64,000 nucleotides of DNA from Acidobacteriota bacterium (GTDB taxonomy: Bacteria > Acidobacteriota > Blastocatellia > Pyrinomonadales > Pyrinomonadaceae). How positions within the stretch are numbered: the first letter of the stretch is position 1; every line of letters starts with the position of its first letter. Below, one piece after another: positions 1-9,364 of this stretch. The notes beneath the pieces are model-generated. The model was given only the letters and a program-made list of their open reading frames with translations, ran no database searches and was not told where the DNA came from. The position numbers and the translations under genes were made by a program. Where the stretch lies: assembly GCA_003222975.1 (NCBI GenBank), contig QHXN01000012.1, positions 1 to 64,000 of the forward strand, written 5' to 3'.

Positions 1-177
1 GAGATCGAGCCGGAGGTCGTCATCGAGGTTGACTTCCAGGACATACAGAAGACCGCGCGCTACCGCGCCGGCTACGCCCTGCGCATCCCGCGCTTCAAGC
101 GCGTCCGCACCGACAAGAGCACGCGCGAGGCCGACACGCTCGAACGCCTCAAGCGCCTCTACAGGCAGATGCATTAA
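1..177 (+). CDS. C-terminal fragment of an ATP-dependent DNA ligase-like protein (5' end outside window)
   Basis: Open frame from base 1: EIEPEVVIEVDFQDIQKTARYRAGYALRIPRFKRVRTDKSTREADTLERLKRLYRQMH*, resembling the C-terminal OB-fold end of ATP-dependent ligases; a LigD PE-domain gene is nearby. Confidence 0.7.
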   Translation, partial: EIEPEVVIEVDFQDIQKTARYRAGYALRIPRFKRVRTDKSTREADTLERLKRLYRQMH

Positions 178-356
178 GACATTTCCGATTGAGCGTGAGT
201 AGATCGTTTGCGCCGCCCGCGGCATCATCTCTCGTAAATCCGTTACCGTGTGCGCCTGCGTAAAAGAGATGGGCAATCCGCCGCCGCGTCGGGCGGCACT
301 GGGTGACAGTCATCAGCGAGCCGACTAAGTTTTTCCTCCGAACCGTTGAAAGCGTC

Positions 357-836
357 ATGGCAGACTACAGCTTCGTAACCCTGTGGCGGTTCCGCGCGCC
401 GCTCGCGCCCGTCTGGGATTTGATCTACCACTCGGAGCGTTGGCCGGAGTGGTGGCGCGGCGTCGAGCGCGTCGAGAAGACCGAGCCGGGCGACGCCGAA
501 GGGATTGGCAGCGTCCACCGCTACACCTGGAAGAGCAAGCTCCCCTACCGCCTCGCCTTCGAGATGCGGCTCACGCGCGTCGAGCCGATGTCGTTCATCG
601 AAGGCGAGGCCATCGGCGAGTTGACGGGCACGGGGCGCTGGCACTTGACCGAGGGCGAAGGCTTGACGACGGTGCGCTACGACTGGAACGTCTCGACGAC
701 GAAGGCGTGGATGAACCTGCTCGCGCCTGCCGCGCGGCCCCTGTTCAAGTGGAACCACGACGTGGTGATGAACTGGGGCGCGGAGGGCTTGGCGAAAAAG
801 CTCGGCGTCGAGCGTCTGAGAGCCGAAGAGGGTTAG
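357..836 (+). CDS. SRPBCC / polyketide cyclase-like protein
   Basis: [36 protein letters not shown]...; start trimmed from ORF 303..836. Confidence 0.75.
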   Translation: MADYSFVTLWRFRAPLAPVWDLIYHSERWPEWWRGVERVEKTEPGDAEGIGSVHRYTWKSKLPYRLAFEMRLTRVEPMSFIEGEAIGELTGTGRWHLTEGEGLTTVRYDWNVSTTKAWMNLLAPAARPLFKWNHDVVMNWGAEGLAKKLGVERLRAEEG

Positions 837-847
837 CCGCAGTCTCC

Positions 848-892
848 GGCGCGGCTCTCGTCAGTCGGCAGCCGACCGACGAGAGCCGCGCC
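848..892. terminator. Bidirectional hairpin between convergent genes
   Basis: Perfect 15-nt inverted repeat GGCGCGGCTCTCGTC / GACGAGAGCCGCGCC at 848-862 and 878-892, between convergent stops. Confidence 0.6.
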
Positions 893-897
893 GCCCG

Positions 898-1401
898 TCA
901 ACTCGTCTTCCGCTTTTTCGTCGTCTTCTTCGCCGAAGCCTTCGGCCTCTTCTCTTCCCCGATCACCTCCGCCGCGTGGCCCGCGACGGCGAACTCGTCG
1001 TCAACCTTCTGCAAGAGCCAGAGCGGTCGGCCCCTCTCCTCGCGCCCCTTCATGCGGAAGAGACGCCAGCGCCCGCGCAGACGCTCGCCTTCGAGTCGGA
1101 AGCGGAGCGCGCCCGCGCGCCAGGCGGCGGCGGGGTCGTCCGTCTCCGGCTCGAACGTCCCCGTGTCCCATCTATAAACCTTGCCCGCGCCGTAAGTGCC
1201 TTCGGGCAGAACGCCCTCGAAGGTCAGGTATGAGAGCGCGTGGTCGGGAACCTGCACGGCCAAGCGCTTCGACGCGGGGTCGAGCGAAGGCCCCTTCGGC
1301 ACGGCCCAGCTCTTCAGAGTGCCGCCGATCTCCAGACGGAAGTCCCAGTGCAGGTGGCTCGCGTGGTGCTCCTGCACGACGAATTTCAGCCGACGCTTCA
1401 T
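898..1401 (-). CDS. Stand-alone DNA ligase D 3'-phosphoesterase domain protein
   Basis: [37 protein letters not shown]...[12 protein letters not shown] is characteristic of LigD PE domains. Confidence 0.88.
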   Translation of the reverse strand: MKRRLKFVVQEHHASHLHWDFRLEIGGTLKSWAVPKGPSLDPASKRLAVQVPDHALSYLTFEGVLPEGTYGAGKVYRWDTGTFEPETDDPAAAWRAGALRFRLEGERLRGRWRLFRMKGREERGRPLWLLQKVDDEFAVAGHAAEVIGEEKRPKASAKKTTKKRKTS

Positions 1402-1507
1402 GAGTTGATTCTGCCACAGAGGCGCGGAAGACGTGTAAGTCGCCGACGCGCACGTTGATGAGTCGCGGCGGTCAAGTTAGTATTGGGCGAGGGGAAACTG
1501 AGGAATC

Positions 1508-2938
1508 ATGTCAATTTCATCCGACATCGCGGAGCGCCTGGGCCGACGCGCGCGCACAGCGGCGTCTGATGCGGAAGTGCTCGCGCGCCTCTCGGAGATC
1601 GTCGGCGCGTCGAACCTGCTCGTTGACGAGGAGAAGGTCGAGCCTTACGCGCAGGACGCCTTGAAGGAGAAGTTCCCGCCCGAAGCGGTCGTGCTGCCGC
1701 GCAACGCAGCGGAGGTGTCGGCCATCCTGCGCCTCGCCAACGAGCGACGCTTCCCCGTGACGGCGCGCGGCGGCGGCGTCGGCTACACGGGCGGGGCCGT
1801 GCCTGTGGAGGGCGGCATCGTCATCGGCACCGACCGCATGAACCGCATCAAGGAGATCAACGCCGCGAACCTCTACGCCGTCACCGAGCCGGGCGTGACG
1901 ACCTACGCGCTGCAACAGGCCGTCGAACAGTTGGGCCTCTTTTACCCGCCCGACCCGGCGTCTTACAAGAACTCTTTCATCGGCGGCAACATCGCCGAGA
2001 ACGCGGGCGGCATACGCTCGGCCAAGTACGGCGTGACGAAGCACTACGTCCTCGGCCTCGAAGTCGTGCTGCCGACGGGCGAGATCATTCAGACCGGCGG
2101 ACGGGTGAGTAAAAACGTCGTCGGCTTCGACCTGACGGGACTCGTCTGCGGCTCAGAAGGGATGCTCGGCATCATCACCGAGGCGACGCTCAAGCTCCTG
2201 CCGCTGCCGGAAGCGACGCGCACCGTGCGCGCCACGTTCAAGACGATGGCGGCGGCCTGCGCCTGCCCCGCAGCCTTCACGCGCGAGCGCATCACGCCCG
2301 TCGCCATCGAAGTCTTAGACCGCAACTCCATCCGCGCCGTCGAGACGGAGTTCGCCTTCGGCATAGACCCGCAGGCGGGCGCGCTCCTCCTCGTCTCGAC
2401 GGACGGCTCGCGCGAGGAGGTCGAGCGCACGGCGCGCGTCGTCGAAGAGGTGGTGAAGGAACTCGGCGGCTACGACGTGCTCCGCTCGGAGACGCGCGAG
2501 GAGGAAGATAAGTTGTGGGACGTGCGCCGGGCGCTGTCGCCCGCGATTAAAAAATTCGGGACGCTCAAGTTCAACGAGGACGTGGTCGTGCCGCGCTCGC
2601 GCGTGCCCGAACTCATCGAGCGCGTCGAGGAGATCGGGCGTCGGCATCAGACTTTCGTCGTCAACTTCGGACACCTCGGCGACGGCAACATCCACGTCAA
2701 CTTCATGTGCGAACGCACGGACGCGCAGGCCGTCCGGCGCGCCCGCGCCGCCGTCGGCGAGACCTTCGCGGCTGCGGTGAACTTAGGCGGCACCATCAGC
2801 GGCGAGCACGGCATCGGCTACGTCAAAGCACCTTACTTAGACATGGCCCTCGGCGGCGACGCCATCGAAGCCATGCGCCGCATCAAACGCGCCCTCGACC
2901 CCAACGGCATACTGAACCCCGGCAAGATGTTCGTATGA
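1508..2938 (+). CDS. FAD-binding oxidoreductase, glycolate oxidase/D-lactate dehydrogenase (GlcD-like)
   Basis: VTARGGGVGYTGGAVPVEGGIVIGTDRMNRI, GGNIAENAGGIRSAKYGVTKHYVLGLEVVLPTG; C-term GTISGEHGIGYVKAPYL. Confidence 0.9.
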   Translation: MSISSDIAERLGRRARTAASDAEVLARLSEIVGASNLLVDEEKVEPYAQDALKEKFPPEAVVLPRNAAEVSAILRLANERRFPVTARGGGVGYTGGAVPVEGGIVIGTDRMNRIKEINAANLYAVTEPGVTTYALQQAVEQLGLFYPPDPASYKNSFIGGNIAENAGGIRSAKYGVTKHYVLGLEVVLPTGEIIQTGGRVSKNVVGFDLTGLVCGSEGMLGIITEATLKLLPLPEATRTVRATFKTMAAACACPAAFTRERITPVAIEVLDRNSIRAVETEFAFGIDPQAGALLLVSTDGSREEVERTARVVEEVVKELGGYDVLRSETREEEDKLWDVRRALSPAIKKFGTLKFNEDVVVPRSRVPELIERVEEIGRRHQTFVVNFGHLGDGNIHVNFMCERTDAQAVRRARAAVGETFAAAVNLGGTISGEHGIGYVKAPYLDMALGGDAIEAMRRIKRALDPNGILNPGKMFV

Positions 2939-3053
2939 ATTTTAGATTTTTGATCTGCGATTTTTGATTTGAAAGCTGTCGGCAGTCGGCTTTCAGCTAA
3001 GGACAAAAAGCTGGGTGCTTTAAATCGCAAATCAAAAATCGCAAATCAAAAAT
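2939..3053. repeat. Heptad-arm hairpin locus A
   Basis: Left arm ATTTTTGATCTGCGATTTTTGATTT vs right arm AAATCGCAAATCAAAAATCGCAAATCAAAAAT (7-bp units AAATCGC/AAATCAA); one mismatch over 25 nt. Confidence 0.85.
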
Positions 3054-3627
3054 GCTCTCCGTTCTTCTCGAACTTCAGCGACTCAAGCGGCTCGACCGGA
3101 CGGGCTGGGTTCTGCGCGGACTGCCGCCGGGGGCGGAGTCCGTGGCGGCTCACAGTTACGGCGTGGCGCTGGCGGCGATGCTGCTGGCGGACGAGTGCAC
3201 GGCGCGCGGCGTGGAGTTGAACGTCGAGCGCGTGCTCAGGCTCGCGCTGCTGCACGACCTTCAGGAGACGCGCACGGGCGACATGCCGCGCACGGTCGCC
3301 GACTACTACGGCAGGGAGGCGCGCAAACGCGCGGAGCGCGCGGCCTTCGACGACGTGATGCGCGGCGCGGGCGCTCGCCACGCCGGACGCTACGGGGAGT
3401 TGCACGAAGACTACGAGGAGCGCGCGAGCCTGGAGGCGCGACTGGTGAAGGCGGCGGACGTGGTTGATCTGCTGGCGCAGGCTCTGGCGTTCGAGCGCGC
3501 GGGCGCGCGCGGGCTGGAAGAGTTCTGGGAGGACGCGGGGGCGAGAGACTTCGGCCTCGAAGGCGCGGGCCGCGAGGTCGTGCGAGAAGTCATCGCGGCG
3601 CTCGTGCGCGCCCGCGGCGAGGAGTGA
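3052..3627 (+). CDS. HD domain protein (YfbR/HDDC2-like 5'-deoxynucleotidase)
   Basis: RTGWVLRGLPPGAESVAAHSYGVALAAMLLADE...LRLALLHDLQETRTGDMPRTV; HD motif LLHDLQE. Confidence 0.8.
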   Translation: MLSVLLELQRLKRLDRTGWVLRGLPPGAESVAAHSYGVALAAMLLADECTARGVELNVERVLRLALLHDLQETRTGDMPRTVADYYGREARKRAERAAFDDVMRGAGARHAGRYGELHEDYEERASLEARLVKAADVVDLLAQALAFERAGARGLEEFWEDAGARDFGLEGAGREVVREVIAALVRARGEE

Positions 3628-3765
3628 GTGGGAGACTAAGAGACGGGGGGACGGGGAGACAGAGCGAAAGGCCGAAGCGGAAAGCGAACGCATGAAAGTC
3701 TCTCACCGCACGTGCCATCTCCCGGTCTCCCCGTCTCTCCTCTCCCTGTCCCCTGCGTTTCGCCT
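3628..3765. repeat. Heptad-arm hairpin locus B
   Basis: Left GGGAGACTAAGAGACGGGGGGACGGGGAGACAGAGCGAAAGGC; right CTCCCGGTCTCCCCGTCTCTCCTCTCCCTGTCCCCTGCGTTTCGCC; imperfect inverted match. Confidence 0.65.
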
Positions 3766-3866
3766 TGCGTTGACAAGGCCGAAGCGCGTTTGTTAGCTTC
3801 CCTTAACTGTTCTGACGAAAATTGCTGAGGGGATGTTGGCCGCCGCGCGGTCGCTTTCTTTCTCGG

Positions 3867-4925
3867 ATGCCCAAGCTGAAAACCTCTGAGAGTGTGTCGC
3901 CTTCGCGCGTGGCGTTGGCGCTGGCGGCGGCCTTGCTGTTGGCGGGGTGCAACCTCTTCAAGCCGAGCAAGAGGGTCTCGGTGCCGCAGCCTCTGACGCC
4001 GCTCGTCGAAGCCGACATCTCGAAGATGTTCGAGGAGGTCAACCGCTTCGCCGCCGTGCGTTCCCTGAACGGCAGGGTTGACGTGCAGTTCCTCGACAAC
4101 AGCTTCGCCGAGTGCGGCATCGCCGAGAAGTACAAGACCGCCGACGGACGCGTCGTCGTGCAGCGACCGGGCGAGATATACCTCCTGATCCAACTCCCCG
4201 TCGTCGGCACGAAGGTCGCGGAGATGAGTTCCACGGGGCAGCGCTTCTGGGCCGCCGTCTATCTGGGCGACGCCAAGTACAAGCGCTTCGTGACGGGCAC
4301 GAACAGCGCCACCTACGAGAAGCTCGAAGCCGACGGAAAAGGCGCGTCGCCCGATTGCGGCGGGGGCGGCAAGAAGCGCGAGGAGGCGATGCAGCGCGCC
4401 ACCGTGAGCGCGCTCTCCTCCCTGCGCCCGCACCACCTGACCGAGACGCTGCTCGTCCCCCCGGTCGCGACCGACGACCCGAACCGCATCTACGCCGTCG
4501 CCGAGTCGTTCGAGGAAGAGGCCGACCCGCGCCCCGGCGCGAAGCCGGGCGCGCGCGTCGTGCACGGCTACTACATCCTGAGCGAGCTTGAGCCGCAGGG
4601 GCAGGGGCGTGCGCGCGTCCTGCGCCGCTTCTGGTTCGACCGCGTCGGACAGCTCAGGCTCGCCCGCGTGCAGAGTTACAACGAGCGCGGGCAACTCCTG
4701 ACGGACGTGGTTTACGGCAACCAGCAGGGCTTCGGCGAGGAGGGGCGCTACCGCCTGCCCGCGCGCATCGAGCTGACGCGCCCGCAGGAGCACTACTCGA
4801 TCCGCATCGCCTTCCAAGACCCCGGCGCGGTCAAAGTTGACCAGCAGTACGACCCCGACATCTTCGTCCTGAAAAACACCTCCGGCCTCCAGGAGGTTGA
4901 CCTGGACGCTAAGAAAAAGCCGTGA
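3867..4925 (+). CDS. Outer-membrane-type lipoprotein
   Basis: MPKLKTSESVSPSRVALALAAALLLAGCNLFKPSKR: lipobox LLAGC; precedes ABC transporter and LolA-like genes. Confidence 0.7.
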   Translation: MPKLKTSESVSPSRVALALAAALLLAGCNLFKPSKRVSVPQPLTPLVEADISKMFEEVNRFAAVRSLNGRVDVQFLDNSFAECGIAEKYKTADGRVVVQRPGEIYLLIQLPVVGTKVAEMSSTGQRFWAAVYLGDAKYKRFVTGTNSATYEKLEADGKGASPDCGGGGKKREEAMQRATVSALSSLRPHHLTETLLVPPVATDDPNRIYAVAESFEEEADPRPGAKPGARVVHGYYILSELEPQGQGRARVLRRFWFDRVGQLRLARVQSYNERGQLLTDVVYGNQQGFGEEGRYRLPARIELTRPQEHYSIRIAFQDPGAVKVDQQYDPDIFVLKNTSGLQEVDLDAKKKP

Positions 4926-5024
4926 ACCGTAAACCGTGACAAGTTATTTCTGCATTGGCACGGCTCGCGATTCCCGGCACACGGATTTATCTCGTCACGG
5001 TTTACGGTTCACGGTTTACGACTG
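4920..5024. repeat. Heptad-arm hairpin locus C1 (paralogous to C2)
   Basis: CCGTGAACCGTAAACCGTGACAAG (4920-4943) vs CTCGTCACGGTTTACGGTTCACGGTTTAC (4991-5019); left arm contains the TGA stop of the upstream gene. Confidence 0.92.
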
Positions 5025-6122
5025 ATGGAGAGCCTTGTCACAGCTAACGTGCGCCAGCGACCGGTGCGCGCCGTCGTGAGCGCGGCGGGCGTGGCGCTGG
5101 GCGTGTGCCTGGTGATGCTGTTCACGGGGCTGGCGCGCGGGATGTCGAACGACTTGCAGCGGCGCTCGCAGAATTTGAAGGCCGAGATTTTCTTCACGCG
5201 TTCGAGCGGGTCGGAGCTGATGAGCACGACGGCCTCCTTGCCCGTCAAGTACGCCGACGAGTTGTTGAAGATAGACGGCGTGGCGATGGCCGTCCCCGAC
5301 ATCCGCTACATCTCGCAGGGCGGCAAGGGCATCGGCTTCGAGCAGGTCGAGGGCGTGGACTGGGACGGGTTCGCGGCGATGAACGACGTGCGCCTCGTCG
5401 CGGGCCGAGCGCCGACAGCCGTCAACGAGGTGGTCGTTGACGAGACGAAGGCGCAGAACAGCCAGCTCTCGGTCGGGAGCACGCTCAAGCTCTTCGGCAA
5501 CCAGCCCTACACCGTCACGGGCATCTACACGCCGGAGGCCGGCCCGCGCGTCAAGATGACGCTGGCGGCGATGCAGGACGCGCTCGAAGCGCCGGGCAAG
5601 TGCACCTGGGTTTACGTCAAGCTGAAGAATCCGGATCAGGCGGTCGAGATGGCGCGGCGGATTGACGAGCAGTTGCCCGGCAACAAGATTCAGTTGACGC
5701 GCGACATCGTGACGAACGTCGAGAAGAGCATCCCGTACCTCGGCGTCTTCCTGCGCACGCTCGTCGGGCTGTCGGCGGTGGTGAGCGGCCTCGTCGTGAT
5801 GCTCGCCATGTACACGACCATCACGGAGCGGACGCGCGAGATCGGGATACTGAAGGCGCTCGGCGCGTCGCGCGGCTACATCGTCGGCGAGATCGAGAAG
5901 GAGGCGGTGCTGATCAGCGTCGTCGGCGTCGCCGCCGGGTTCGTCGTCTCGTTCCTCGCTGGCTACCTGATCCAGCGCTCCTCCGGCCTCGTCTTTGAAT
6001 ACGGCTGGGAGTGGGCGCTCACGGCTGCGCTCATCGGACTACTGGGCGGCGCGCTCGGCGCGCTCTACCCGGCGGTTCGCGCCGCCAATCTCGACGCTGT
6101 GAGCGCGCTGGCATACGAATAG
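5025..6122 (+). CDS. ABC transporter permease, MacB/FtsX type
   Basis: N-terminal TM and periplasmic domain, C-terminal three TMs with MYTTITERTREIGILKALGASRGYI. Confidence 0.92.
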   Translation: MESLVTANVRQRPVRAVVSAAGVALGVCLVMLFTGLARGMSNDLQRRSQNLKAEIFFTRSSGSELMSTTASLPVKYADELLKIDGVAMAVPDIRYISQGGKGIGFEQVEGVDWDGFAAMNDVRLVAGRAPTAVNEVVVDETKAQNSQLSVGSTLKLFGNQPYTVTGIYTPEAGPRVKMTLAAMQDALEAPGKCTWVYVKLKNPDQAVEMARRIDEQLPGNKIQLTRDIVTNVEKSIPYLGVFLRTLVGLSAVVSGLVVMLAMYTTITERTREIGILKALGASRGYIVGEIEKEAVLISVVGVAAGFVVSFLAGYLIQRSSGLVFEYGWEWALTAALIGLLGGALGALYPAVRAANLDAVSALAYE

Positions 6123-6124
6123 GC

Positions 6125-6234
6125 GTAAACCGTGAACCGTAAACCGTGACAAGTCATTTCTGCACTAGTACGGCTCGCGGTTCCCGGCACGCGGATTTCT
6201 CTTGTCACGGTTTACGGTTCACGGTTTACGACTG
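6125..6234. repeat. Heptad-arm hairpin locus C2
   Basis: Perfect 29/29 inverted repeat GTAAACCGTGAACCGTAAACCGTGACAAG (6125-6153) and its complement (6201-6229), 47-nt spacer. Confidence 0.95.
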
Positions 6235-6930
6235 ATGAGAACCATTCTGAGAGCGGAGAATCTGTCGAAGGTTTATCGCGTGGGGAGCGTGGATGTGCCC
6301 GCGCTGCGCGGCGTGTCGCTCGACGTAGAGGAGGGCGAGTTCGTCGCCATCATGGGGCCTTCGGGCTGCGGCAAGTCAACGATGCTGCACCTCTTGGGCG
6401 GGCTGCTCACGCCGACCTCCGGGCGCATCACGATTGACGATGAAGACCTGACCGCCGCGACGGACGCGCGGCGCACAGACATCCGCCGCCGCAAGATCGG
6501 CTTCGTCTTCCAACGCTTCAACCTCTTCCCGACCTTGACCGCCGAAGGCAACCTCAAGCTCGCCGAGCGCATACACGGCGGCGACAAGCGCGGCGACCCC
6601 GAACGCCGCCGCGAGACCCTGCGCATGCTCCAGCTCGAAGACAAGATGCACCACAAGCCTCTGGAGCTTTCCGGCGGCGAGCAGCAGAGAGTCGCGCTCG
6701 CGCGCGCCGTCGTCACGCAGCCCGCCATCGTCCTCGCCGACGAGCCTACGGGGAACCTCGACTCCGAGAACTCGGCCATCGTGCTGAACATGTTCCAGGA
6801 GATGAACTACCGCTTCAACCAGACCATCATCATGATCACCCACAACCCGGAGGCCGCCGCCATGTGCCGCCGCATCGTCCAGATGCGCGACGGCCAGATC
6901 GTTGCCCCCGCCCCGCGCGTACAGATATAA
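6235..6930 (+). CDS. ABC transporter ATP-binding protein (MacB/LolD-like)
   Basis: Walker [10 protein letters not shown], signature [14 protein letters not shown], Walker [13 protein letters not shown]. Confidence 0.95.
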   Translation: MRTILRAENLSKVYRVGSVDVPALRGVSLDVEEGEFVAIMGPSGCGKSTMLHLLGGLLTPTSGRITIDDEDLTAATDARRTDIRRRKIGFVFQRFNLFPTLTAEGNLKLAERIHGGDKRGDPERRRETLRMLQLEDKMHHKPLELSGGEQQRVALARAVVTQPAIVLADEPTGNLDSENSAIVLNMFQEMNYRFNQTIIMITHNPEAAAMCRRIVQMRDGQIVAPAPRVQI

Positions 6931-6938
6931 TGCAAGTG

Positions 6939-7006
6939 CAGATGCTGGATGCTAGATGTCGGATGCTAGTTTTTTCTGACATCTGACATCTGACATCTGA
7001 CATCTG
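6939..7006. repeat. Heptad-arm hairpin locus D
   Basis: Right arm CTGACAT x4 + CTG (6976-7006); left arm AGATGCT/GGATGCT/AGATGTC/GGATGCT (6939-6969). Confidence 0.88.
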
Positions 7007-7010
7007 TTTT

Positions 7011-7358
7011 ATGCTCTGGCGCGTCTTCAAAAGAATCATCCTCTGGTCATACGGGCGCACGACCTGGCAGTACGACATTCTGTGCGCCCTCATCCTGGCC
7101 TTCGTATTTCTCACGCCTAAAAGCTGGTTCGAGCGGGGTAAACTAACCTGCACCCCGGCGCATCAAAATGGACTCGAAGCGGCACAGAAGCTGCTTATCA
7201 GGACTACGGGGGCGACCGACCCGAAGCCGGACGCACAGGACATCGAGCGCTGCGCGCGTAAGATCACGGACAAACCGGATTTGCGCGTGACGGGCTGGCG
7301 GGAACAACGCAGCGCGGACGGTCGGACGGTCGCCTACGAGGTTGACATCGAGCCGTAA
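7011..7358 (+). CDS. Hypothetical membrane-anchored protein
   Basis: 115-aa ORF with one hydrophobic segment (ILCALILAFVFL), co-directional with neighbours. Confidence 0.55.
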   Translation: MLWRVFKRIILWSYGRTTWQYDILCALILAFVFLTPKSWFERGKLTCTPAHQNGLEAAQKLLIRTTGATDPKPDAQDIERCARKITDKPDLRVTGWREQRSADGRTVAYEVDIEP

Positions 7359-7426
7359 TCCCCTATACTTACCCGGTTTCTCGGAGACCGGGGCAGGAGT
7401 CTCCCTAACCGTTTGAAGGAGTTCGC

Positions 7427-8131
7427 ATGAAGAAGTTTTTCGCGTTAGCACTTGCCACGTTAATGCTCGCCTCCTCGCTCGCTTTCGCACCCCGACCGGC
7501 GCGGGCGCAAGGCCCCGGCCTCGTCAGCTCCATCCTCAACAAGATGGAGCGCAACCGGCGCGACCTGCACAGCCTCCGCTCGGCGATCACCATGCAGAAG
7601 TACAACGCGCAGCTCAAGGACTACGACATGTACAACGGCGACGTGCAGTACATCGCCGGGAAGGGCGGCAACTCGAACGTCCGCGTGGAATGGTCGAAGC
7701 CCGTCCATGAACTGCTTGCCGTCAAAGACGGCGCGTACACGCTCTACCGCCCGCGCCTGAACACCGCCTACCAGGGCAGCGCCAAGAGCGCGTCGAAGAA
7801 CAACAAGGTGAACAGCGTACTCGGCTTCAGCCTCAGCGTCTCCGGCGCTCAGTTGAAGAACCAGTTCAACGTCGAGCTGGCGGGCGAGGGCACGCTCTAC
7901 GACGGCGGCCCGCACGTGTGGATGCTCAAGCTCACGCCGCGCGGCAGCGCCGGCTACCAGTTCGCAGAGGTGTGGGTTGACGACGACGGCATGCCCGTGC
8001 AGACGCGCGTCACCGAGAAGAACGGCGACTCGACGCTCGTGCGCCTGACCAACATCCAGCGCAACGCCAACGTCCCGTCGGACGCCTTCGACATCCCTCT
8101 GCCCGCGGGCGTGAAGGTCATCAAGGGCTGA
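7427..8131 (+). CDS. LolA-like outer membrane lipoprotein carrier/sorting protein
   Basis: Signal peptide MKKFFALALATLMLASSLAFAPRPARA; LolA-like pattern LHSLRSAITMQKYNAQLKDYDMYNGDVQYIAGK. Confidence 0.75.
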   Translation: MKKFFALALATLMLASSLAFAPRPARAQGPGLVSSILNKMERNRRDLHSLRSAITMQKYNAQLKDYDMYNGDVQYIAGKGGNSNVRVEWSKPVHELLAVKDGAYTLYRPRLNTAYQGSAKSASKNNKVNSVLGFSLSVSGAQLKNQFNVELAGEGTLYDGGPHVWMLKLTPRGSAGYQFAEVWVDDDGMPVQTRVTEKNGDSTLVRLTNIQRNANVPSDAFDIPLPAGVKVIKG

Positions 8132-8156
8132 AGTACGAAGTTTCGCAGCCAGAGCA

Positions 8157-8200
8157 CGAAGGGTTCTGCCCGCCGGTGGTCAGAACCCTTCGCCGTTTTT
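8157..8200 (+). terminator. Rho-independent terminator
   Basis: CGAAGGGTTCTG...CAGAACCCTTCG followed by CCGTTTTT. Confidence 0.85.
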
Positions 8201-8326
8201 GCGCGCGCGGCGACTTGACCGCCGCCGCCCCGTTTGCGTATTGTCTAGCCGAAACTCCCGCAAGGGCGCGCCCGCGCAAAAACCTAGAGCTTTCCCGCGC
8301 CGGGGCGGTCAAACGAAACAGCCTTG

Positions 8327-9352
8327 ATGAAGCGAAGCACGTTTTTGAAGCTGAAGCTGCGCGAGGCGCGGTTCATCACCCGCGCCTTGATACAGACGCG
8401 CCACCCCGTCCTGGCGCACGTCATCCCCATGCGCCGCTGCAACCTCGCCTGCTCCTACTGCAACGAGTACGACAAGTCTTCGGAGCCTGTGCCGCTCGAA
8501 GAGATGCGTCGGCGGCTCGACCGCTTGGCCGACCTCGGCACGTCGGTCATCACGATTTCGGGCGGCGAGCCGATGATGCACCCCGACCTCGACGAGATCA
8601 TCCGCCACATACGGCGGCGCGGAATGATCGCCGGCCTCATCACCAACGGCTACTACGTGACGCCCGAACGCATCCGGCGTCTGAACGAGGCCGGCCTCGA
8701 ACATCTCCAGATCAGCATTGACAACATCGAGCCGGACGAGGTCTCCAAAAAGAGCCTCAAGAACCTCGACCGCAAGCTCGTCCACATCGCCGAGCACGCC
8801 GACTTCTACGTCAACATCAACTCGGTTATCGGCGGCGGCATCAAGAACCCGGAGGACGCGCTCACAATCGCGCGCCGCGCCATCGAACTCGGTTTCTCCA
8901 CCACGGTCGGTGTCATACACGACGGGCACGGGCTTCTGAAGCCGCTGGCCGAGCGCGAGCGCAAGGTTTACGAGGAGCTGAAGCGCCTGAATAAGTCGGA
9001 TTACGCGCGCCTGGGTTGGTTCCAGGACAACCTCGCCGCGGGCAAGTCGAACGACTGGCGCTGCCGCTCCGGCGCGCGCTACCTCTACATCTGCGAGGAC
9101 GGATTAGTCCACTACTGCTCGCAGCAGCGCGGCACGCCCGGCACGCCGCTCGCCGAGTACACAACGAAGGACATCGAGCGCGAGTACAACACGGAGAAGT
9201 GGTGCGCGCCGCTCTGCACCGTCGCCTGCGCGCACAAGGTCGCCATCCTCGACAACTGGCGCAACCCGCAGAAGGGCGAAGGCGTCCCCTCTGTCTCGCC
9301 ACACCCGCAGCGCCTGCGCGACGCCATCGTGCGCACGCTCCGCGCCGGATAG
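8327..9352 (+). CDS. Radical SAM protein
   Basis: [19 protein letters not shown] (CxxxCxxC), [14 protein letters not shown]-terminal Cys-rich region [12 protein letters not shown]. Confidence 0.88.
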   Translation: MKRSTFLKLKLREARFITRALIQTRHPVLAHVIPMRRCNLACSYCNEYDKSSEPVPLEEMRRRLDRLADLGTSVITISGGEPMMHPDLDEIIRHIRRRGMIAGLITNGYYVTPERIRRLNEAGLEHLQISIDNIEPDEVSKKSLKNLDRKLVHIAEHADFYVNINSVIGGGIKNPEDALTIARRAIELGFSTTVGVIHDGHGLLKPLAERERKVYEELKRLNKSDYARLGWFQDNLAAGKSNDWRCRSGARYLYICEDGLVHYCSQQRGTPGTPLAEYTTKDIEREYNTEKWCAPLCTVACAHKVAILDNWRNPQKGEGVPSVSPHPQRLRDAIVRTLRAG

Positions 9353-9364
9353 AAGCCCATCTGA

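Noticed and set aside
2939-3053. Heptad hairpins as ordinary rho-independent terminators
   Set aside because: Many sit inside apparent operons, lack a trailing T-tract, have long spacers, and abut the next start codon; two genuine terminators (8157-8200, 44994-45030) look quite different
4920-6234. C1/C2 repeats as IS termini or a composite transposon around the permease
   Set aside because: No transposase ORF, no target-site duplication visible, and the permease belongs to the flanking ABC operon
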